Assembly: GCA_017440425.1 (NCBI GenBank)
Contig: JAFSHJ010000233.1
Span: forward strand, 1 to 5,341
Origin: Oscillospiraceae bacterium
Lineage (GTDB): Bacteria; Bacillota; Clostridia; Oscillospirales; Ruminococcaceae
DNA length: 5,341 bases
Reading direction: 5' to 3'
Below the pieces are notes generated by a model. It did not search any database. It saw nothing but the letters and a program-made list of their open reading frames with translations, and was not told where the DNA came from. Positions 1-5,341 of this stretch are shown here, piece by piece; position 1 is the first letter of the stretch; every line of letters begins with the position of its first letter. The position numbers and the translations under genes were made by a program.

Positions 1-100
1 AGCGAAGCTGACTGAAGGATTGTTTTGTGGAGATTATTGTTTTTACAATCCCTCCGTCACGGCGTTGCCGTGCCACCTCCCTTTACACAAGGGAGGCTTG
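1..100. repeat. Partial dispersed palindromic repeat (REP/MITE-like), cut by the left window edge
   Basis: This non-coding stretch is built from stacked inverted repeats. Bases 10-23 (GACTGAAGGATTGT) are complementary, with two mismatched positions, to 45-58 (ACAATCCCTCCGTC). Bases 58-63 CACGGC and 67-72 GCCGTG form a perfect 6-bp hairpin with a GTT loop. Bases 76-83 CCTCCCTT and 89-96 AAGGGAGG form a perfect 8-bp hairpin. Bases 1-9 (AGCGAAGCT) form a mini-hairpin that would be the counterpart of the CACGGC hairpin on the other side of the central palindrome, so the matching outer arm probably lies left of the window. From memory, very similar elements are scattered between genes in Oscillospiraceae-type genomes; that is recall, not a search result. 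No transposase or ORF lies inside it, so it would be non-autonomous if mobile. Its right limit near 100 is approximate. Confidence 0.6.
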
Positions 101-103
101 GTT

Positions 104-206
104 TTAGTCCCGTATGAGCGGGTTTACATAACAAATGCCCGGCTGACAGGCAGATAAAAGACGCACTTGTGCGTAGCCTGTAGTATTAGGGCTATGCCCG
201 AAACTG
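104..206. other. Candidate structured RNA or structured intergenic element, unassigned
   Basis: No convincing ORF lies here, but pairing is dense. The innermost stem is 161-165 ACGCA with 170-174 TGCGT, closed by a CTTG tetraloop. Around it, 146-151 ACAGGC pairs with 176-181 GCCTGT, with a purine-rich bulge (152-160) on the 5' side. Around that, 137-140 GCCC can pair with 189-192 GGGC. Competing pairings exist: 109-112 CCCG with 119-122 CGGG, 119-122 CGGG with 138-141 CCCG, and 189-192 GGGC with 196-199 GCCC. On the plus strand the segment runs directly into a strong terminator stem at 207-237, the usual arrangement of a small RNA or leader. I found no convincing promoter and do not recognise a known riboswitch or ribozyme core. 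It could equally be 3' untranslated sequence of the exporter operon, or an extension of the neighbouring repeat. Confidence 0.35.
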
Positions 207-237
207 AAATATCCCCCCGTTTTACGGGGGGATATTT
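207..237. terminator. Probable bidirectional intrinsic terminator at the end of the ABC exporter operon
   Basis: A perfect 13-bp stem joins 207-219 (AAATATCCCCCCG) to 225-237 (CGGGGGGATATTT) across a TTTTA loop. Read on the minus strand it lies 24 bases past the TAA stop of the exporter gene at 261, and the GC core is followed by ATATTTCAGTTT. Read on the plus strand the core is followed by ATATTTATTGTTGTTTG, the richer T tract. It can therefore end the exporter transcript and also any plus-strand transcript arriving from 104-206 or from beyond the left edge. Confidence 0.8.
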
Positions 238-260
238 ATTGTTGTTTGTATAATTGAAAA

Positions 261-2027
261 TTAAGAGAACTGCGCCTCAAACATTTCGCGGTAGAAGCCG
301 CGTTTTTGCATCAGTTCGGTGTGCGTGCCCGTCTCCACAATTTTGCCGTCACGCACCACAAGAATAACGTCCGCATTTTGAATGGTGGAGAGGCGGTGGG
401 CAATGACAAAGCAGGTCTTGTCCGCCATAATGCGCCTCATCGCCTGCTGAATGCGCCGCTCGGTGCGGGTGTCAACGTTGGAGGTGGCCTCGTCCAAAAT
501 CAGCAGCTTTGCATCGATGAGTATTGCTCTTGCAATGGTGAGCAGCTGCTTTTGTCCCTTGGAGATGTTGCTGCCGTCGTCATCCAGCACCGTGTCGTAG
601 CCGTTGGGAAGCTGCTCCACAAACTGGGCAATTCCGGCTTCACGGCAGGCATTGGCAACGTCCTCTTTGGTGGCGCCCTCCTTGCCGTAGGAGATGTTTT
701 CATATATCGTGCCGCCAAACAGCCAAGTGTCCTGCAGCACCATGGAATAGGCACGGCGCAGGGAGGAGCGGGTTATGTTGGTGATGGGCTCACCGTCCAG
801 CAGGATCGTGCCGCTTTGGGGATCGTAAAACCTCATCAGCAGGTTGATGATGGTGGTTTTGCCTGCACCCGTGGGACCGACTATTGCAACAAGGCTGCCT
901 GCTTTAACGTTGAGACTGAGATCTTTGATGACCTCCACATCCTCAACATAGCTGAAGTTGATGTTTTTAAGCTCCACGTTGCCGCAAACCTCGGTGAGCT
1001 CTTTTGCGGTGATGGAGTCCTCTTTTTCGCCGGGCTCGTCCAAAAGCCTGAACACACGCTCTGCCGCAGAGATGGCAGACTGCAGGTCGCCGATGATGTT
1101 GGCGATCTCGTTGACGGGACCTGCAAATTTTCGGGAATAGAGCACGAAGGAGGAGATGCCGCCCACGGTGAGCGAGCCTGCAAGATAGAGCAGAGCACCG
1201 AAAACACCCACAAGTGAGAGTGCAAGGTTGTTGATGAAGCCGACGATGGGACCGACAATGCGTCCGTAATATTCGGATTTGTAATAGGCCTCGGTGGCTT
1301 CGCGGTTGAAGCTGTAAAGGCGGTCGATGGTGTTGTCCTCACGGTTGAACGCCTTGATGGTGCGCTGACCGGTAATCATCTCCTCAACAAAGCCGTTGAG
1401 CTCGCCCAGCTTTTTGGAGCGGGCACGGAAAAGCGGCTTGGTGCGTGAGGTTATCATGCGGATGAGCACCACCGAAAGGGGGAAGGTGAAGGCAAAAATA
1501 ATTGAGAGCTTGGGTGAGATGCTTATCATCATTGCCAGCGAGCCCACAATGGTGACGGTGCTGGAGAATATCTGCACAATGTCGCTGGAGAGAGAGGTGT
1601 TGATGGTGTCCACATCGTAGGAGATGCGGCTGAGGATGTCACCGGTCTGGCTGCGGTCAAACCAGCCGACGGGCAGCTTTGCCATCTTCTCAAAAATCTC
1701 TTTTCGCATTTGGTATACGGTGTCCTGGCTTATCTTTATCATCAGCACCGAAAGAATATAGGAAAAAACAGCCGAAACAACGTAGCAGATTATCATGAGA
1801 AGGGCATAGTCAAACACGGCAGGCAGATCAACTTTGCCTATACCCGCTTCCAGCAGGTCGATGGCTTTGCCGGAGATATAGGGTCCCGTCAGCGCCAGCA
1901 GGTTGCCCACCACCGAAACGGCTATTGCCAGCAGTAAAAACCAGCCGTCAATGCGCAGCAGATAACGGATGAGGCGGAAAAGTATGGCACGTTTGCGTCC
2001 GGAGGAGGTGTTTCTCTCATCAGTCAT
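261..2027 (-). CDS. Heterodimeric ABC multidrug exporter half-transporter, TM288/BmrD-like subunit with catalytic Walker B
   Basis: The 588-residue protein is a membrane half-transporter: six-helix type 1 exporter domain (about 20-310), then an ATPase domain (about 350-588). Membrane segments appear near 27-50, 70-98, 149-170, 173-193 and 258-305. ATPase motifs are A-loop Tyr360, Walker A GPTGAGKTT (384-392), Q-loop Gln432, signature ISKGQ (488-492), Walker B LLILDE with catalytic Glu513, D-loop SNVD (516-519) and switch His544. The signature departs from LSGGQ, Lys replacing the first Gly, as is usual in the catalytic partner of asymmetric heterodimers. The C-terminal part (EATSNVDT, then QKRGFYREMFEAQF) resembles Thermotoga TM288. 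Start: the ATG at 2027 is preceded at 8 bases by GGAGG; an upstream in-frame GTG at 2063 lacks this. It overlaps the partner gene by 8 bases. The family exports drugs or lipids, but the substrate cannot be read from the sequence. Confidence 0.96.
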   Translation of the reverse strand: MTDERNTSSGRKRAILFRLIRYLLRIDGWFLLLAIAVSVVGNLLALTGPYISGKAIDLLEAGIGKVDLPAVFDYALLMIICYVVSAVFSYILSVLMIKISQDTVYQMRKEIFEKMAKLPVGWFDRSQTGDILSRISYDVDTINTSLSSDIVQIFSSTVTIVGSLAMMISISPKLSIIFAFTFPLSVVLIRMITSRTKPLFRARSKKLGELNGFVEEMITGQRTIKAFNREDNTIDRLYSFNREATEAYYKSEYYGRIVGPIVGFINNLALSLVGVFGALLYLAGSLTVGGISSFVLYSRKFAGPVNEIANIIGDLQSAISAAERVFRLLDEPGEKEDSITAKELTEVCGNVELKNINFSYVEDVEVIKDLSLNVKAGSLVAIVGPTGAGKTTIINLLMRFYDPQSGTILLDGEPITNITRSSLRRAYSMVLQDTWLFGGTIYENISYGKEGATKEDVANACREAGIAQFVEQLPNGYDTVLDDDGSNISKGQKQLLTIARAILIDAKLLILDEATSNVDTRTERRIQQAMRRIMADKTCFVIAHRLSTIQNADVILVVRDGKIVETGTHTELMQKRGFYREMFEAQFS

Positions 2028-3738
2028 TTTCGGCACCTCCCATCTGCACTTCATAGGTCTCACGGTAGACAGCGCAGCTCTCCATCAGCTCGGCGTGGCT
2101 GCCGCAGCCAATAATTTTACCTTCGTCAATTACAAGAATGCGCTGGGAATGCATAATGGAGCTGACCCGCTGCGCAATAATTATCTTGGTGGAGTCTGTT
2201 ATGGTTGCAAGATTCTCACGCAGCTGTGCATCTGTGAGATAATCCAGCGCGCTGGAGCTGTCATCCAGGATCAGTATCTCGGGAGAGCCTGCCAACGCAC
2301 GGGCGATCATCAAACGCTGCTTTTGTCCGCCGCTGAAGTTTGCACCCTTGATGGCAACTTCTGTGGCAGGGTCATCTATAAACTCGTCTGCGCAGGAATT
2401 TTTAATGGCTTTTTCAATGTCCTCCATAGAGATGCTGCGGTCAAAATTCAGGTTGTCCGCAACGGTGCCTGCAAAGAGAATATCGTTTTGGAACACAACA
2501 CCGAAGTGCCTGCGGAGCTCTTTTGCGGAAAGAGTGGTTATATCGGTGCCGCCCACGGATATCCTGCCCGAATCGGGGGAGTAGAAGCGCAGCAGCAGCC
2601 GCAAAAGTGTGGATTTTCCCGAGCCGGTGGCGCCCAAAATACCAAGAGTCTCCCCTTTGCCGATGGAGAAGCTGATATCCTGCAGCAAAAAGCCGCTGTC
2701 GGGATATTTGAAGCTGACGTTTTCAAAGCAGACGGCAGGTGCATCGGCGGAGAGCGGTTCGGTGCGGATCTCCGAAGCGGAATCCAGCATAGGTTCGCAT
2801 TCGCAGTCCATAACCTCAAAAATGCGTCCCGCAGAGGCGGATGCACGGGAAAACATGGTGAAAAGACGGGTGACGGCAAGCAGAGCATTGAATATCATTG
2901 TTATGTAGGACATGAATGCAATAATTTTGCCCGGTTCGGTAAGTCCTGCGTTTACACGGTAGGCACCCACTATTATGACCGCAACCAGCGAAAGGTTGAG
3001 GATGATGCTCATTATGGGGTTTACCCCTGCCATTGTGCGTCCCGCAACTCTTTCTGCGGTGGTGAGCCTGCGGTTTTTCTCTTCAAAGCGCAGCTTTTCG
3101 TGCTCGCCCTTGGAGAGCGCCTTGATAACACGCACACCGGTTATGTTTTCACGGGCAACACGTATCATATCGTCACCGGAGCGGCGGGCGGTTTTATAGA
3201 GCTTGACGCCCTTGCGGGAGATGAACACGGTTATCGCAGCCAAAATCGGCATTGCGGATATCATTACCAGCGAGAGCACGGGATCGAGGGTAAGGGTGAT
3301 GACGATGCCGCCCAGCATTATCATGGGAGCACGCACACCCATGCGCTGCAAAACACCCAGCACGCGGTGGGTCTCGTATGTATCCGAGGTCATTCGGGAG
3401 ATGAGGGAGGGAATGGTGAATCGGTCGATATCGGCAGATGAAAGTTTGATTATTTTTGTAAAAAGATCGTGGCGCATCCGCTCGGTGGCATCGCCGGAGA
3501 CAGCTGCGGAGACACGGTTTGCCCACACGTTGAACACAACCGCCATCAGCGAGCACAGCACCATTCCGCCGCCCCAAAGCAAAACCGCAGTTGTGTTTTT
3601 GGTGGGGATGATATCATCCACGATGTGCGCCAGGATCCACGGTATAAACAGCTCTGCAACAGATGCCGTCATCTTCATTGCAAGACCGCCGCACATCTGC
3701 CAGAAACATTCTTTCAGATACAAAAATACCCGTTTCAT
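2020..3738 (-). CDS. Heterodimeric ABC multidrug exporter half-transporter, TM287/BmrC-like subunit with degenerate ATPase site
   Basis: This is the first gene of the exporter operon and encodes 572 residues: transmembrane domain about 1-300, ATPase domain about 335-572. Hydrophobic segments lie near 15-40, 50-75, 133-173 and 242-290. Motifs are A-loop Tyr345, Walker A GATGSGKST (369-377), Q-loop Gln417, canonical signature FSGGQ (468-472), Walker B ILILDD (488-493) and D-loop SALD (496-499). The catalytic Glu is replaced by Asp493 and the switch His by Gln523 (IAQR). These two changes mark the non-catalytic subunit of asymmetric exporters such as TM287, BmrC and LmrC, so this NBD should bind ATP but hydrolyse it poorly. 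Its intact FSGGQ completes the active site of the downstream partner. Start: the ATG at 3738 has GGAG 5 bases upstream; an in-frame TTG at 3756 would place that GGAG inside the gene and is disfavoured. No MarR- or TetR-type regulator gene adjoins the pair. Confidence 0.96.
   Translation of the reverse strand: MKRVFLYLKECFWQMCGGLAMKMTASVAELFIPWILAHIVDDIIPTKNTTAVLLWGGGMVLCSLMAVVFNVWANRVSAAVSGDATERMRHDLFTKIIKLSSADIDRFTIPSLISRMTSDTYETHRVLGVLQRMGVRAPMIMLGGIVITLTLDPVLSLVMISAMPILAAITVFISRKGVKLYKTARRSGDDMIRVARENITGVRVIKALSKGEHEKLRFEEKNRRLTTAERVAGRTMAGVNPIMSIILNLSLVAVIIVGAYRVNAGLTEPGKIIAFMSYITMIFNALLAVTRLFTMFSRASASAGRIFEVMDCECEPMLDSASEIRTEPLSADAPAVCFENVSFKYPDSGFLLQDISFSIGKGETLGILGATGSGKSTLLRLLLRFYSPDSGRISVGGTDITTLSAKELRRHFGVVFQNDILFAGTVADNLNFDRSISMEDIEKAIKNSCADEFIDDPATEVAIKGANFSGGQKQRLMIARALAGSPEILILDDSSSALDYLTDAQLRENLATITDSTKIIIAQRVSSIMHSQRILVIDEGKIIGCGSHAELMESCAVYRETYEVQMGGAEND
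2036..2040 (-). promoter_or_regulatory. Ribosome binding site of the second exporter gene, inside the end of the first
   Basis: On the minus strand GGAGG lies 8 bases before the ATG at 2027 and falls within the last codons (Gly-Gly-Ala-Glu-Asn-Asp) of the upstream exporter gene. The start and stop codons overlap as ATGACTGA. This fixes the start of the second gene and implies coupled translation of the two subunits in similar amounts. Confidence 0.85.
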
Positions 3739-3743
3739 AAATG

Positions 3744-3747
3744 CTCC
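3744..3747 (-). promoter_or_regulatory. Ribosome binding site deciding the start of the first exporter gene
   Basis: Minus-strand GGAG followed by CATTT and then ATG at 3738. Spacing is 5 bases, slightly short but acceptable. It argues against the in-frame TTG at 3756, which has no comparable site upstream. Confidence 0.75.
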
Positions 3748-3771
3748 AATAATCAAATAAAATATGGTTTA

Positions 3772-3800
3772 ATTATATCACAATTTAAATCGGATAAAAA
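3772..3800 (-). promoter_or_regulatory. Sigma-A type promoter of the ABC exporter operon
   Basis: On the minus strand a perfect TATAAT (3777-3772) is preceded by TGA, giving an extended -10 (TGATATAAT). Seventeen bases upstream is a weak -35, TTTTTA (3800-3795), as is common when the -10 is extended. The predicted start near 3765 gives a leader of about 26 bases ending in the GGAG site. The promoter sits just past the terminator of the HEAT-repeat gene, so the exporter pair is its own transcription unit. Confidence 0.7.
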
Positions 3801-3815
3801 GGTTTTTAACTGAAC

Positions 3816-3860
3816 AAAATAAAAAAGTTCTCCGCCGAAGAGGTGTGTTTCGGCGGAGAA
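3816..3860 (-). terminator. Intrinsic terminator of the HEAT-repeat gene
   Basis: A perfect 12-bp stem pairs 3828-3839 (TTCTCCGCCGAA) with 3849-3860 (TTCGGCGGAGAA) across a 9-base loop. On the minus strand it is followed by CTTTTTTATTTTG (3827-3815), a strong U tract. It lies 37 bases past the stop of the HEAT-repeat gene. On the plus strand no T tract follows, so it acts in the minus direction. Confidence 0.9.
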
Positions 3861-3897
3861 AAGGAGCAAACCGTAAAAAAGGAAGTCTGTCTTAAAA

Positions 3898-4242
3898 TTA
3901 AAATGTGTTTTTATTTGCGTGTATTTTGGCGATCGCCTCGCTGCACAGAGCTTTCAACTCGGCATCGTCGGTGTTTTCGGCAAAATGTGAGACATGAGAT
4001 ACAGCAGAAGCTCTGCCCAGCTCTCCCAAAGAGATTATTGCCTGCCTGCGAACGGAAATATCGCTGTCACGCAGCATTGTGATGAGCATATTGTAGCTCT
4101 CATCCACACGGCTTTGTGCAATAGCTTTTGCAACGGCAGCACGGATGGGTGCGTGTTTGGAGGTGGCATAGCTCAAAACCTTTTCGAACTTGCCCTTTGC
4201 TGCCAAATGCTCAATTTTTTTAACGGTCCTCTCGTCCGCCAT
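3898..4242 (-). CDS. Small HEAT-repeat (PBS lyase-like) protein
   Basis: The protein has 114 residues and no signal peptide or membrane segment, so it is probably cytoplasmic. It is made almost wholly of helical HEAT-like repeats: one around 17-44 (with HAPIRAAVAKAIAQ), one around 49-77 (with LRDSDISVRRQAIISLGELG, the best match to the D-x-x-V-R-x-x-A-x-x-x-L-G pattern) and a weaker one around 80-110. Such repeats form a curved scaffold for binding other proteins; no catalytic residues or second domain are visible, and the partner is unknown. The ATG at 4242 is preceded by AAGGAG (4256-4251) at 8 bases, a strong site. The gene is divergent from the pseudouridine synthase gene and is followed by its own terminator, so it appears monocistronic. 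At three repeats it is short for the fold, but start, stop and terminator all look intact. The family is clear; the cellular role is not. Confidence 0.85.
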   Translation of the reverse strand: MADERTVKKIEHLAAKGKFEKVLSYATSKHAPIRAAVAKAIAQSRVDESYNMLITMLRDSDISVRRQAIISLGELGRASAVSHVSHFAENTDDAELKALCSEAIAKIHANKNTF

Positions 4243-4295
4243 ATGATCAACTCCTTACAAAAAAAGTTTAATATAAAACTAATTGCAATGGTTTA

Positions 4296-4337
4296 ATTAT
4301 AAACTATAATTATATATCTTTTGTTGAAATATTTTAA
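4296..4337 (-). promoter_or_regulatory. Promoter region of the HEAT-repeat gene (two possible -10 boxes)
   Basis: Two perfect minus-strand TATAAT hexamers occur. The one at 4314-4309 has TTAAAA (4337-4332) 17 bases upstream, a fair -35. The one at 4301-4296 has no good -35 but continues TAAACCAT, identical to the sequence following the -10 of the exporter promoter. Either gives a leader of roughly 45-60 bases before the ATG at 4242. Which is used cannot be decided from sequence. Confidence 0.5.
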
Positions 4338-4352
4338 TTTTTGTGTTAATAT
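4324..4352 (+). promoter_or_regulatory. Probable promoter of the pseudouridine synthase gene
   Basis: TTGAAA (4324-4329), a 17-base spacer, then TAATAT (4347-4352) preceded by TGT, an extended -10 arrangement. The predicted start near 4359 gives a leader of roughly 68 bases. The -35 overlaps the upstream part of the divergent HEAT-gene promoter, so the two may compete. The region is very AT-rich, which raises the risk of chance matches. Confidence 0.5.
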
Positions 4353-4426
4353 GTAGTAAAGATATTTTGTACGGCAAAATAACAAAATAAACGTGATAAG
4401 GCAAAAAAGTTGCAGGGAGTAGTTTT

Positions 4427-5341
4427 ATGCGTGAGTTTGTCATCGGCAAAAACGATGCAGGGCAGAGAGTGGATAAATTTTTGAGCAAAGCGGTGCCAAG
4501 GCTTCCGCAGCCGTTGGTCTATAAATATCTGCGTATGAAGAGAATAAAGCTCAACGGAAAGCGCTGCGAAGCCGCCGACAGACTCAACGAGGGCGATGTG
4601 ATGAACCTCTATGTCAACGACGAGTTTTTTGAGGACAGCAAAGCCTATCCCTTTATGTTTGCCCAGGCGCAGGTGAACATCGTCTATGAGGACGAAAACA
4701 TACTTATAGCAGATAAGCCTGCGGGACTCATCGTCCACGAGGATGCTGACGAAAAATACGATACGCTGATAAACCGCATCTGCCGCCTGCTATATGACAG
4801 AGGGGAATATCAGCCCGATAAAGAGAATTCCTTCGTCCCTGCTCTCTGCAACCGCATAGACAGAGGCACCTGCGGAATGGTTATCGCCGCAAAAAATGCG
4901 GAGGCGCTTAGGATACTAAATGAAAAGATCCGTCTGCGAGAAATTGATAAACGCTACATCTGCATAATAAAGGGTCACATCAAACAGCCGAAGGGCAGAC
5001 TCAGCGGATTCATTGCCAAGGACAGCGAAAACAACACTGTTTCGGTGACAAAATCCCGCAAGGACGGTGCCAAAACCGCAATAACCGAATACAGAGTGCT
5101 GAAACGCCTTGAAAAATACGACCTGGTGGAGGCTACGCTGATAACGGGACGCACCCATCAGATAAGGGCGCAGTTTGCAGAGGCGGGACACCCTCTGCTT
5201 GGCGACACCAAATACGGCAAAATGGACAGCGACAATAAATTTAAAAATCAGGCGCTGTGTTCCTATAAGCTGAAGTTCAGCTTCCCCAAGGACAGCCCCT
5301 CCGCAGAGGATCATAAGCTGCTCGCATATCTTGACGGAAAA
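4427..5341 (+). CDS. RluA-family pseudouridine synthase with N-terminal S4 domain (3' end outside the window)
   Basis: The frame is open for 305 codons to the right edge with no stop, close to the usual 300-325 residues of the family, so little should be missing. Residues about 12-60 form an S4 RNA-binding domain (RVDKFLSKAVPRLP, then KRIKLNGKR). The catalytic domain follows from about 84: VYEDENILIADKPAG (86-100), the catalytic loop CNRIDRGTCG (141-150) with the nucleophile Asp145, KRYICIIKG with the conserved Tyr177, and GRTHQIRAQF (241-250) before HPLLGDTKYG. The enzyme converts uridine to pseudouridine in structured RNA. The S4 domain suggests the RluC/RluD-like 23S rRNA branch, but the target site cannot be assigned. 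Unusually, Asn142 replaces the common His of HRLD. The ATG at 4427 has AGGGAG (4414-4419) 7 bases upstream. Its 5' neighbour is divergent and functionally unrelated. Confidence 0.93.
   Translation, partial: MREFVIGKNDAGQRVDKFLSKAVPRLPQPLVYKYLRMKRIKLNGKRCEAADRLNEGDVMNLYVNDEFFEDSKAYPFMFAQAQVNIVYEDENILIADKPAGLIVHEDADEKYDTLINRICRLLYDRGEYQPDKENSFVPALCNRIDRGTCGMVIAAKNAEALRILNEKIRLREIDKRYICIIKGHIKQPKGRLSGFIAKDSENNTVSVTKSRKDGAKTAITEYRVLKRLEKYDLVEATLITGRTHQIRAQFAEAGHPLLGDTKYGKMDSDNKFKNQALCSYKLKFSFPKDSPSAEDHKLLAYLDGK

Noticed and set aside
141..181. Hammerhead or other self-cleaving ribozyme suggested by GGCTGACAGG
   Set aside because: The required CUGANGA core and matching GAAA are not present in the needed arrangement, and I could not fit twister, pistol or hatchet cores either.
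306..1217. Plus-strand open frame of 303 codons
   Set aside because: Antisense to the conserved ATPase domain of the 261-2027 exporter; no domain and no supporting start signal.
2028..2063. Longer start (GTG at 2063) for the second exporter subunit
   Set aside because: The added 12 residues are hydrophilic and unlike the family N-terminus, and the GGAGG site fits only the ATG at 2027.
1969..3441. Plus-strand open frame of 490 codons
   Set aside because: It lies entirely antisense to the exporter genes. Its translation is rich in Cys, His and Gly without any recognisable domain, which is typical of a mirror frame of a GC-biased gene. No good ribosome binding site or independent support.
261..3738. 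Bacteriocin- or peptide-processing exporter
   Set aside because: No N-terminal C39 peptidase domain and no small precursor peptide gene nearby. The motifs match the heterodimeric drug/lipid exporter group instead.
3739..3756. TTG start at 3756 for the first exporter subunit
   Set aside because: It would put the GGAG ribosome binding site inside the coding sequence; the ATG at 3738 is correctly spaced from it.
4346..4738. Minus-strand open frame of 130 codons
   Set aside because: Runs through the start of the pseudouridine synthase on the opposite strand and into its promoter region. The sense gene has clear motifs, so this is a shadow. The frame at 5314-4916 is rejected for the same reason.

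Overview
The window looks like chromosomal DNA of a Gram-positive anaerobe of the Clostridia, most likely near the Oscillospiraceae/Ruminococcaceae. This is an inference from four things: coding DNA of moderate GC between very AT-rich intergenic gaps, strong GGAG-type ribosome binding sites, clean TATAAT promoters with U-tailed terminators, and a palindromic repeat of a kind I associate with gut Clostridia. No rRNA, tRNA, CRISPR array, transposase or phage gene was found.

Layout from left to right. Positions 1-100 hold part of a dispersed, multiply palindromic repeat that runs off the left edge. Positions 104-206 hold no gene, but several nested and competing hairpins, followed by a perfect 13-bp stem (207-237) that can terminate transcription from either side. 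Next come two minus-strand genes for half-size ABC exporters, 3738-2020 and 2027-261. They overlap by 8 bases and form an operon driven by a promoter near 3772-3800. A strong minus-strand terminator (3828-3860) separates this operon from a small minus-strand HEAT-repeat protein gene (4242-3898). An AT-rich divergent promoter region (4243-4426) leads to a plus-strand RluA-family pseudouridine synthase gene (4427 onward), which is open at the right edge.

The two exporter genes almost certainly encode one heterodimer of the TM287/TM288 (BmrCD, LmrCD) type. The first gene carries Asp in place of the catalytic Glu and Gln in place of the switch His. The second carries an altered signature motif (ISKGQ). 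All these changes fall in the same composite ATP site, leaving the other site fully canonical. The HEAT protein and the pseudouridine synthase have no visible functional link to the transporter and appear to be separate transcription units.

No clearly new gene system is present. The least explained parts are the structured non-coding segment at 104-240 and a 14-base sequence shared by the two minus-strand promoter regions.
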